From Oscillospiraceae bacterium (GTDB taxonomy: Bacteria; Bacillota; Clostridia; Oscillospirales; Ruminococcaceae): 5,091 nt of DNA. This document shows positions 1 to 5,091 of the stretch, one piece after another; position 1 is the first letter of the stretch, and every line of letters begins with the position of its first letter. The notes beneath the pieces are model-generated. The model did no database searches. It had not been told where the DNA came from and saw only the letters and a program-made list of their open reading frames with translations. Location of the stretch: NCBI GenBank assembly GCA_016296485.1, contig JAEDJF010000101.1, forward strand, positions 1 to 5,091. The letters are read 5' to 3'. The position numbers and the translations under genes were made by a program.

Positions 1-410
1 TCGCCCCCTTTGGCAAGAGCCTTTTTTCGCGCCCTTTTCGCAAATGGCAGCATAAGCGAAGCGGCAAGCCTTTTGAAAAAGCCCCGGTCGGAAATATCGT
101 CCAGCAGCTTATAGTAGGTGAGAATAATGGCGGCGGTGGCGGAAAGGCTTATTGCCTCGTTTCCCTCACAGCGGCACTGCTTCTTAAACGGGTGCGCTAT
201 GCAGCGGCATTTTTCCAAAGAGGGGCAGGCGTTTTCATCAAGAGAGGTGAGCACCATCGCGAGGAACGCGAAGTCGTAACTCAGCGTGAACCTTGCGAAA
301 ATTCCGTAGGAGCGCCCCAGCTCTTTACAAAGACCGCAGTACACGGCTTTATATTCCTCGAGCTCCCTCAGCTTAAGTTCCGGACGGTAGGGTTTAATAT
401 ATCCGAACAA
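1..410 (-). CDS. DUF5685-like cysteine-rich protein, C-terminal part outside window
   Basis: The first 136 codons are visible and the frame is open to the left edge. The N-terminus (FGYIKPYRPELKLRE) followed by YCGLCKELG and LSYDFAFLAMVL resembles, from memory, the DUF5685 family of Firmicutes and Actinobacteria, whose members usually begin MFGY; the function is unknown. Start choice: an in-frame TAA lies at 431-429. The only start codon between it and the family-like N-terminus is TTG at 410-408, which gives Met-Phe-Gly-Tyr, with GAGGGGG 11 nt upstream. Cysteines fall at residues 25, 28, 62, 68, 70, 79 and 81, a pattern that could bind metal. Residues 104-108 read DDISD (DDxxD) in a helical-looking stretch. 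A terminator and about 240 bp separate it from PBP2, so it is probably its own transcription unit. The family call is good; any biochemical role would be a guess. Confidence 0.75.
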   Translation of the reverse strand, partial: MFGYIKPYRPELKLRELEEYKAVYCGLCKELGRSYGIFARFTLSYDFAFLAMVLTSLDENACPSLEKCRCIAHPFKKQCRCEGNEAISLSATAAIILTYYKLLDDISDRGFFKRLAASLMLPFAKRARKKALAKGG

Positions 411-421
411 AGCGAAGCTGA

Positions 422-428
422 CCCCCTC
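422..428 (-). promoter_or_regulatory. Ribosome binding site deciding the TTG start of the DUF5685-like gene
   Basis: GAGGGGG on the minus strand, 11 nt before TTG at 410. It supports the unusual TTG start, because the upstream in-frame TAA at 431-429 leaves no ATG or GTG choice before residue 23. Confidence 0.55.
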
Positions 429-430
429 TT

Positions 431-490
431 AAAAGGTGTTGAGAATATTTTACACCTTTCCGCCGCAAAATTAATTAAGAAAGTGTAAAA
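431..490. repeat. Three related AAAGGTGTAAAA-type arms upstream of the DUF5685-like gene, possible operator
   Basis: AAAGGTGT (432-439) and ACACCTTT (452-459) form a perfect 8-bp inverted repeat around a 12-nt AT-rich spacer. A third copy, GAAAGTGTAAAA (479-490, lacking one G), is inverted relative to the middle arm TTTTACACCTTTC (448-460). The arms lie about 20-80 nt before the start codon and overlap the only plausible -10 boxes, which is where a repressor site would be expected. I do not recognise the regulator. The arms could equally be an RNA hairpin in the leader, or chance in AT-rich DNA. Confidence 0.35.
442..468 (-). promoter_or_regulatory. Weak candidate promoter for the DUF5685-like gene
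   Basis: On the minus strand TTGCGG (468-463) is followed after 15 nt by TATTCT (447-442). An alternative -10, TAAAAT (452-447), overlaps it but lacks a convincing -35. Both boxes are imperfect and the spacing is short. The reason to place a promoter here is mainly that a terminator isolates this gene from PBP2. Confidence 0.2.
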
Positions 491-614
491 ACTGCGTGAC
501 TTTTGTACGCTTTTCGCCCAAAAGCCCGAAAATTTCAGGGAAATCCCTCTTTTTAAAGCCCTTACCCTTTTATTTATATTGATTTTAAATAATAAAAATA
601 TTCCGGGATTTTTG

Positions 615-641
615 AAAACAAAAAAGCGCCCGACGGGCGCT
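615..641 (-). terminator. Intrinsic terminator ending the mre operon after PBP2
   Basis: In the minus-strand RNA the stem AGCGCCC/GGGCGCU (641-635 with 631-625) closes a 3-nt GUC loop and is followed by UUUUUU-G-UUUU (625-615). The stem begins 9 nt after the PBP2 stop codon, so it ends the operon transcript. Read from the plus strand the same hairpin is followed by TCTTTTATTTTT, so it could work both ways, but no plus-strand gene points at it. Confidence 0.9.
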
Positions 642-650
642 CTTTTATTT

Positions 651-2678
651 TTAAGAGATTATCATATCTTCTCCGCTTCCGGAGGCGCTGTCCTTGCTGA
701 AATAATACTCGATTATTTCCTTTGCGACCGGCGCTGCGGTATAGCCCTGCCAGCCCTTTTCGATAACGACCGCAATGGCGATTTCCGGATTTTCCGCCGG
801 GGCGAAGCAGATAAAGGTACTGTTCACCGTGGCGGTACTGGTCTGGGGCGTACCGGTTTTTGATGCGACTTTCATATCAAGGTCAAAGTCCGCCCAGACA
901 AAGCCCGAGGAATCCCGGGAGGACTGGAGCATTCCGGCGAGGACCGTGTCATAGGTGTAGTCCGTCATTTCCATATCGGAGAGCACCTCTATTGGCGTTT
1001 CGTAAAGCACTTCGCTGAAATCGTAGGAGTTTACGCTGTTTACGAAATGGGCGTTGACGCGGACGCCTTTATTGGCGATGGTGGCGACGTAGTTCGCCAT
1101 CTGTACCGGGTTGAAAAGGCTGTAGCTCTGACCGATGGCCGTCTGAAGGACGTCGCCCTTTTGCCAGGTGATGCCCCTGTCGGCGGCGTAGTCCGGGTTT
1201 GAAACCTGTCCTACCCGCTCCTTGAGCTCGACTCCGGTGGGCTCGCCGAGCCCGTAGTAATAGGCGTACTGGCGGATATTGTCGATGCCGAGCTGGCGCC
1301 CGATTTCATAGAAAAACACGTTGCAGGAGTAGCCCATGGCGTTCACCACGTTGAGGGAACCGTGGGTTCCGAGGCAGGTAGGCTGATAGTCCGAATAGTA
1401 GGTATAGACCTTGTTGCAGGTGACGGTGCTCCTGGCGTTGATATACCCGAGCTGGAGCGCCGCCGTCGCCACAACAGGCTTAAAGGTGGAGCCTATGGCG
1501 TAAAGTCCCTCGGTGCAGCGGTTAAAGAGGGGGTTGTAGTCCGTTTCGAGCAGCGACGAGTAGTCTTGATAGTAGGTCGAAAGGTCATAGGAGGGATAGT
1601 TGGCGGCGGCGAGTATCTCGCCGGTCCCGACCTTTATTACGACGGCGGCTCCGCCCTCGGATTCCTTGCCCCTTCCGGCTTCGGCGTTGTTCCGAAGGTA
1701 AAGAATCTGTTTTTCAAGGGCTTCCTGGGCGACGTTCTGCAAATCTATATCGGTGGTCAGAACGACGGTTCCGCCGGGCACCGGCGGGTCGATAATTTCC
1801 TCGCTGACGATTTCTCCGTCGTCGTCATAGGTCACCTTTACGGTTCCGTCGTGTCCTTTGAGGACCGACTCAAAGGCAAGCTCAATGCCGCTTTTGCCGA
1901 TGGTGTCGTTCATACCGTAAACGCTGTGGTCGAGGTTTTCATACTCCTCCTCGTATATAATTCCGGTTATTCCGATTATATGCGGGGCGATATTTCCGTT
2001 CGGATATTCCCGCTCGTAGCTCTCGACAATTTCAACGCCCTGGAAATAGTAGCTGCGCTCGCTGATGATATTTATCGTAACTTCCGAAACGTCCTCGGCG
2101 AAGGTATAGGGAGTGCGGTAGTTGAAGCCGACTCTCTCCATCTCGTAGCGGACTCCCGCCACCTTTCGGAAATCATCGTCGCTGAGTTCCTCCAGGTCGT
2201 AGCGCTCCTTAAGGCGGTAAACTACGTCCTCGGCGGAGGCAAAATCCGCAAGACCGAGGGTTTTGCGAAGTCTCGCCCGGGCTTTCTCGGTCCCGGCGTA
2301 CTCGAAGGGCGCTTCATCGGAAAGAGGAAGATTGTCAATCCACTTCTCGCCGTTTTTCTCAAGAATCGCTATGAGCTCAAGTATAACGGAGTTTTCCGTC
2401 CCGGCGATTACGTTGTTTTTGTCGATGCTTATATCGTAGCAGACCCGGTTTCCCGCAAGGGAGCGCCCGTAGCGGTCAACTATGTCGCCCCGCGCCGCCT
2501 CAATGGTCTTTGTGACGGAGTAGCCCTCCGTAAGATAGGACTGATAGGACTCGCCGTTTACTATCTGCATAGTCATCAGCCTTATCATTACTCCGAAAAC
2601 GGAAAGGAGCACGAGCCCGATTATCACGAACTGACGCCAGCTTTTTATACTATCATTTTTTTCGTCCAAGACCCGCAT
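651..2678 (-). CDS. mrdA: Penicillin-binding protein 2 (class B, elongation-specific D,D-transpeptidase)
   Basis: Membrane-anchored transpeptidase that crosslinks peptidoglycan stem peptides during side-wall growth, normally with RodA and MreBCD. It has 675 residues, usual for the family: a short cytoplasmic N-terminus, one membrane segment at about 16-37, a PBP dimer/pedestal region at about 60-310 opening with RGDIVDRYGRSLAGN (63-77), then the transpeptidase domain. The catalytic motifs are complete: SxxK as STFK (Ser397, Lys400), SxN as SCN (451-453), and KTGT (607-610). The residues before SxxK read YAIG, where many homologues have YPPG. The C-terminus is a short Ser/Gly tail with no PASTA domains, which argues against SpoVD/PBP2x, as does the mreBCD context. 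It lies 27 bp after mreD and before the operon terminator. The start is uncertain: AAAGGAG touches the ATG at 2678, whereas TTG at 2669 would have ideal spacing. In Firmicutes the gene may also be called pbpA. Confidence 0.95.
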   Translation of the reverse strand: MRVLDEKNDSIKSWRQFVIIGLVLLSVFGVMIRLMTMQIVNGESYQSYLTEGYSVTKTIEAARGDIVDRYGRSLAGNRVCYDISIDKNNVIAGTENSVILELIAILEKNGEKWIDNLPLSDEAPFEYAGTEKARARLRKTLGLADFASAEDVVYRLKERYDLEELSDDDFRKVAGVRYEMERVGFNYRTPYTFAEDVSEVTINIISERSYYFQGVEIVESYEREYPNGNIAPHIIGITGIIYEEEYENLDHSVYGMNDTIGKSGIELAFESVLKGHDGTVKVTYDDDGEIVSEEIIDPPVPGGTVVLTTDIDLQNVAQEALEKQILYLRNNAEAGRGKESEGGAAVVIKVGTGEILAAANYPSYDLSTYYQDYSSLLETDYNPLFNRCTEGLYAIGSTFKPVVATAALQLGYINARSTVTCNKVYTYYSDYQPTCLGTHGSLNVVNAMGYSCNVFFYEIGRQLGIDNIRQYAYYYGLGEPTGVELKERVGQVSNPDYAADRGITWQKGDVLQTAIGQSYSLFNPVQMANYVATIANKGVRVNAHFVNSVNSYDFSEVLYETPIEVLSDMEMTDYTYDTVLAGMLQSSRDSSGFVWADFDLDMKVASKTGTPQTSTATVNSTFICFAPAENPEIAIAVVIEKGWQGYTAAPVAKEIIEYYFSKDSASGSGEDMIIS

Positions 2679-2685
2679 CTCCTTT
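2679..2685 (-). promoter_or_regulatory. Ribosome binding site of PBP2, abutting the annotated ATG
   Basis: AAAGGAG directly precedes ATG 2678-2676 with no spacer, too close for normal initiation there. The in-frame TTG at 2669-2667 (codon 4) lies 9 nt downstream of it, a normal distance. The protein may therefore really begin at TTG, three residues shorter. Confidence 0.7.
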
Positions 2686-2705
2686 CTCTGTTTTTTTGAA
2701 AATTT

Positions 2706-3230
2706 TTATTCTCTAGCTTCCTCCGGTTCAAAGGTCCTGTGAAGCCAACGGAAAAGAAGGCAGTAGGGAAGCGAAAAAAGCGAACTGTAAACAATCTGGG
2801 GCGCGACCTCAAGATAGAAAAAGCCCGAAAGCCCCTCGTAGCCGTACAGGACGAACACGAAGAAAAATTCAAGAACAGAGCTCAAAAAGAGCGCCCCGAG
2901 GCAGATGAGCATCACGTTCATATTGCTTCTTCGGAAATAATAAATCGCGAAAAGCCCCGCCGCAGCGCAGAACACCATATAAAACAGCGCGTTGAAGCCG
3001 AAAACCGTTTCGGCGGCGCTGTCGCAAAAGAGCCCCGCGAAAAAGCCGAAAAGCCCCCCGGCGAACTCCCCTTCATAAACCGCAAGGCAAATACATGCCG
3101 GAAGGACGAGCATCGGGCTTATACCTTGGAACTCAAAGAGCCCCGGGGTTGACTGTATAACGTACGAAGCGAAAACTATAACCGCATAGACGAAAAATTT
3201 CAAAATTTTGCGGCGTAAATATTTCGTCAT
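2706..3230 (-). CDS. mreD: Rod shape-determining membrane protein MreD
   Basis: Small polytopic membrane protein of the elongasome that works with MreC to link MreB to PBP2/RodA and regulate wall synthesis. It has 174 residues, typical of the family. About six hydrophobic segments can be seen, near residues 9-26, 37-52, 55-70, 78-98, 105-130 and 140-162. The segment EGEFAGGLFGFFAGLFCD (53-70), followed by GFNAL, matches the conserved Gly-spaced MreD pattern ending in GL-x2-D. The C-terminus is charged (EPEEARE) and probably cytoplasmic. Its ATG overlaps the mreC stop as ATGA, pointing to translational coupling, and its stop lies 27 bp before PBP2. MreD sequences are poorly conserved, so the call rests on the hydrophobic pattern plus position between mreC and PBP2. 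Confidence 0.9.
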   Translation of the reverse strand: MTKYLRRKILKFFVYAVIVFASYVIQSTPGLFEFQGISPMLVLPACICLAVYEGEFAGGLFGFFAGLFCDSAAETVFGFNALFYMVFCAAAGLFAIYYFRRSNMNVMLICLGALFLSSVLEFFFVFVLYGYEGLSGFFYLEVAPQIVYSSLFSLPYCLLFRWLHRTFEPEEARE

Positions 3231-4108
3231 TCGGCTTCGCCGCCTTCCTCCGCCGCCTCCGGCTGTCCGGTGGACTGTCCCTTGAAGTATTTTATAACAA
3301 GGACGTCGCTGACGTTCGGAATATCCACCGCCGGGTCGATGACCGCCGTGAGGGAAAGCCCGTTGGTGTCAAGTCCGACGGACTTGACCGTTCCGACCAC
3401 CAGGTCCTTAGGGAAAACGCCGCCGATACCCGAAGTCACCACAAGCTCGCCGGAGGAGATTCCGCTGTTTTTCGGAAGGTAGTCAAGGCGGCAAAGCCCG
3501 TCGGAAGCAAGGGAAATGCTGCCGGAGAGAATGCCGCTGTCCCTAGTCGAAACGCCGTAAACGCCCACCTCGACGGAAATGTCGAGAATGGTGCGGACGT
3601 GGGAATATGTAAGCCCAACCTCCCAGACGATGCCCACAAGACCGTCCGAGGTGATTACCGGGTCCGCCTTTTCGACCCCGTCAAGGCTTCCCTTGTCGAT
3701 GGTGAAGGAGGCGAAACGGCTGGTGGCGTCGCGTCCGATAACCGTCGCGGTCTCAAAGTCATAGTCCGGGTTGTTCTCCTTGAGCTCAAGGAACTCCCGG
3801 AACTGTTCGTTTTCGCGCTTGGTGTTCTCATAGTCGGCGAGCTTCTCGTTGAGCTCCCTTATCTGTTCCCTGAGTTCCTGGTTCTCAAGGTAGTATTCCT
3901 CGGAACGGGCGAAACGGTCAAGGAAATTATCTACTGAATTCGTGACGGATGCGCTGAATTTAAGAAAAGGCTGGGAAATTACCGAAACCGCCTGTGAAAA
4001 AAACACGTCCGCGCTTCCGGAAGCGGCGGCGCGAATCATCAGCGCAAGCGCAAGGATCGCAAGCCCGCAAAGAACTTTAAAATACCAGCTTTTGAAGAAT
4101 TTCTGCAT
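3227..4108 (-). CDS. mreC: Rod shape-determining protein MreC
   Basis: Bitopic membrane protein whose extracytoplasmic part self-associates and binds PBP2, switching it to its active state, while linking to MreB and MreD. It has 293 residues: a short basic N-terminus, one membrane anchor at about 8-27, a charged coiled-coil region at about 65-112 (repeated EL, EN and RE stretches), then the two-part MreC beta domain at about 120-275. Family hallmarks are visible in IDKGSLDGVEKADPVI (137-152), in VVTSGIGGVFPKDLVVGTV (223-241) and in the DP-x5-PNVSDVLVIK ending. The acidic tail (EAAEEGGEAE) coincides with the stretch that supplies the mreD ribosome binding site. ATG at 4108 is preceded by AAAGGAG with an 11-nt spacer. 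It follows mreB across a 121-bp gap that contains a terminator. Confidence 0.96.
   Translation of the reverse strand: MQKFFKSWYFKVLCGLAILALALMIRAAASGSADVFFSQAVSVISQPFLKFSASVTNSVDNFLDRFARSEEYYLENQELREQIRELNEKLADYENTKRENEQFREFLELKENNPDYDFETATVIGRDATSRFASFTIDKGSLDGVEKADPVITSDGLVGIVWEVGLTYSHVRTILDISVEVGVYGVSTRDSGILSGSISLASDGLCRLDYLPKNSGISSGELVVTSGIGGVFPKDLVVGTVKSVGLDTNGLSLTAVIDPAVDIPNVSDVLVIKYFKGQSTGQPEAAEEGGEAE
3243..3251 (-). promoter_or_regulatory. Ribosome binding site of mreD inside the mreC 3' end
   Basis: GGAGGAAGG lies within the last codons of mreC, with 12 nt between its end and the mreD ATG. The spacing is long, and with the ATGA overlap it suggests that mreD is translated largely by ribosomes finishing mreC. 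Confidence 0.45.
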
Positions 4109-4119
4109 AACGCGCCGTA

Positions 4120-4126
4120 CTCCTTT
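4120..4126 (-). promoter_or_regulatory. Ribosome binding site of mreC
   Basis: AAAGGAG with an 11-nt spacer to ATG at 4108. It is strong and independent of the distant mreB stop, so mreC can initiate on its own on any transcript that passes the upstream terminator. Confidence 0.75.
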
Positions 4127-4141
4127 CTCAAAACTCGGTGC

Positions 4142-4225
4142 CGCTTTTTGACGCGGATATACCTCTCAATAAACAAAATTCATGGAGAAACCGAAAGTCT
4201 CTCCATGAACCTTGCTCAAAAAGCG
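4142..4225 (-). repeat. Perfect 10-bp inverted repeat enclosing the mreB-mreC terminator
   Basis: CGCTTTTTGA at 4142-4151 is the exact reverse complement of TCAAAAAGCG at 4216-4225. The arms sit almost symmetrically around the terminator hairpin at 4179-4209. In the transcript they could pair into an outer stem that encloses the terminator, its U-tract and about 20 further bases. Each arm carries an A/T run of five, so chance is possible, but the placement makes a leader/attenuator structure worth considering. Confidence 0.4.
4171..4209 (-). terminator. Intrinsic terminator or attenuator between mreB and mreC
   Basis: The minus-strand RNA folds uucauggagagac (4209-4197) onto guuucuccaugaa (4191-4179) around a UUUCG loop: 13 pairs including one G-U, followed by UUUUGUUU (4178-4171). 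The G-U pair would be an A-C mismatch in plus-strand RNA, so the hairpin favours the direction of mre transcription. It begins about 20 nt after the mreB stop. I found no convincing promoter between it and mreC, so partial read-through would feed mreC-mreD-PBP2. Confidence 0.85.
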
Positions 4226-4229
4226 AAAA

Positions 4230-5091
4230 TCATCCAAGTCTGCGTTCGCTGTCGGAAACGACCTCTTTAAGGAGGTCGATATTGTCAAGAACCTCGCCGG
4301 CGCCGGTTGCGACGCAGTCAAGAGCGTTCTCGGCAATATAAACCGGCATACCGGTTTCTTTGGAGATAAGCTTGTCGATATTGTGGAGGAGGCTTCCGCC
4401 GCCGGTAAGGGTGATACCGTGGTCGATAATATCGGCGGAAAGCTCCGGAGGAGTGCGCTCAAGGGTGGATTTGATGGCGTCCATAATGGAGGAAAGCGGG
4501 TCGGAAAGGGCGTCCCTTATTTCCTCGCTGGTGATGAACATATTTTTCGGCAGGCCGTCCACAAGGTTGCGGCCCTTGATCTCCATTTCAAGCTCCTCCT
4601 CGAAGGGGAATGCGGAGCCTACGGTCATTTTTATGGCCTCTGCGGAACGCTCGCCTATGAGAAGGTTATATTTTCTCTTTATGTAGGAGATGATTGCTGC
4701 GTCAAATTCGTCGCCGCCCACGCGGACGGATTTGGAGGCGACAATGCCGCCGAGGGAGATGACAGCCACCTCACTGGTGCCGCCGCCGATGTCAACGACC
4801 ATGCTTCCGCAGGCGTCGGCAACGGGCAGCCCCGCTCCGATAGCCGCAGCCATGGGCTCCTCTATGATGGATACATGACGCGCGCCGGCCTTCATTGCGG
4901 CCTCTTTTACAGCTCTGCGCTCAACCTCGGTTACGCCGGAAGGAATGCAGATGACAACTCTCGGTCTTGCAAATATGGAGTTGTTGAAAACTTTTTTAAT
5001 AAAAATCTGGAGCATGCTCGCGGTGATGTCAAAGTCCGCGATAACACCGTCCTTAAGCGGTCTTACAGCCACAATGGAGCCAGGGGTACGG
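4230..5091 (-). CDS. mreB: Rod shape-determining protein MreB, N-terminus outside window
   Basis: Bacterial actin homologue that binds ATP and forms membrane-associated filaments which orient lateral-wall synthesis. The C-terminal 286 or so residues are present, and the frame is open to the right edge. The first visible residues, RTPGSIVAVRPLKDGVIADF, match the MreB region about 60-75 residues into the family, so that much is missing. GTG at 5072 is an internal valine, not the start. Clear family marks are CIPSGVTEVERRAV, EEPMAAAIGAGLPV, the phosphate-binding VDIGGGTSEVAVISLGG, KGRNLVDGLPK, TPPELSADIIDHGI and the nucleotide-binding LTGGGSLLHNIDKL. The ending SERRLG-stop is of ordinary length. 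Being followed by mreC and mreD favours MreB over the paralogues Mbl and MreBH, which are usually encoded apart from mreCD. Confidence 0.97.
   Translation of the reverse strand, partial: RTPGSIVAVRPLKDGVIADFDITASMLQIFIKKVFNNSIFARPRVVICIPSGVTEVERRAVKEAAMKAGARHVSIIEEPMAAAIGAGLPVADACGSMVVDIGGGTSEVAVISLGGIVASKSVRVGGDEFDAAIISYIKRKYNLLIGERSAEAIKMTVGSAFPFEEELEMEIKGRNLVDGLPKNMFITSEEIRDALSDPLSSIMDAIKSTLERTPPELSADIIDHGITLTGGGSLLHNIDKLISKETGMPVYIAENALDCVATGAGEVLDNIDLLKEVVSDSERRLG

Noticed and set aside
192..488. Plus-strand open frame opposite the left-hand gene
   Set aside because: The minus strand of the same region encodes a family-like, cysteine-patterned protein. The plus frame lacks a ribosome binding site and runs into the upstream repeat region.
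511..532. TTTTCG/CGAAAA inverted repeat with a 10-nt loop
   Set aside because: A weak 6-bp stem in AT-rich intergenic DNA, with no start codon, U-tract or promoter element tied to it.
537..553. AGGG-AAAT-CCCT hairpin followed by CTTTTT on the plus strand
   Set aside because: The stem is at most 5 bp and no plus-strand gene lies upstream to be terminated.
1362..2699. Long plus-strand open frame (445 codons) opposite PBP2
   Set aside because: Its predicted protein has no recognisable domain and lies wholly antisense to a conserved gene with intact catalytic motifs; it arises from the codon pattern of PBP2.
2645..2872. Minus-strand 75-codon frame spanning the mreD-PBP2 junction
   Set aside because: It overlaps the 3' end of mreD and the 5' end of PBP2 in another frame, and its Arg/Phe/Ser-rich composition is typical of an out-of-frame shadow.
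4141..4156. CCGC/GCGG mini-hairpin upstream of mreC
   Set aside because: It has only 4 bp with an 8-nt loop, and it competes with the 10-bp arm that uses the same bases.
4109..4170. Possible own promoter for mreC (TTGAGA at 4169-4164, TATATC at 4161-4156)
   Set aside because: TTGAGA has no -10 box at 16-18 nt and TATATC has no -35 box at the right distance, so the two cannot form one promoter.

Overview
The window is a Clostridia-type (Firmicutes/Bacillota) chromosomal segment of roughly balanced base composition. It holds the core of a rod-shape/elongasome operon, read entirely from the minus strand. The assignment rests on the order mreB-mreC-mreD-class B PBP2, the clostridial look of the PBP2 transpeptidase domain, the strong AGGAG-type ribosome binding sites, and a DUF5685-like gene. 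I would guess an Oscillospirales-like gut or anaerobic lineage, but the sequence alone does not fix the genus.

Layout, in the direction of transcription (right to left): mreB enters from the right edge without its N-terminus and stops at 4230. A 121-bp gap follows, holding a very good intrinsic terminator (13-bp stem, UUUCG loop, U-tract) inside a perfect 10-bp inverted repeat. Then come mreC (4108-3227), mreD (3230-2706, overlapping mreC by ATGA), and the elongation-specific transpeptidase PBP2/MrdA (2678-651, 27 bp after mreD). A second intrinsic terminator lies just after the PBP2 stop, so the transcript ends there and no minCD or rodA follows. A 240-bp intergenic stretch (411-650) contains that terminator and, near its left end, a set of related AAAGGTGTAAAA-type arms. 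After this a separate gene begins with a TTG codon at 410 and runs off the left edge. It is a cysteine-rich, DUF5685-like protein of unknown function.

How the genes work together: MreB is the actin-like filament. MreC and MreD are the membrane partners that link it to the wall-synthesis machinery and activate it. PBP2 is the transpeptidase that crosslinks new lateral-wall peptidoglycan. The tight mreC-mreD-PBP2 spacing suggests coupled translation in matched amounts. The terminator after mreB offers a way to make more MreB than its membrane partners.

I see no mobile element, CRISPR array, tRNA, rRNA or clearly new system. The less ordinary points are the mreB-mreC terminator with its flanking inverted repeat, the ambiguous PBP2 start, and the DUF5685-like protein with a DDxxD motif and its upstream repeats.
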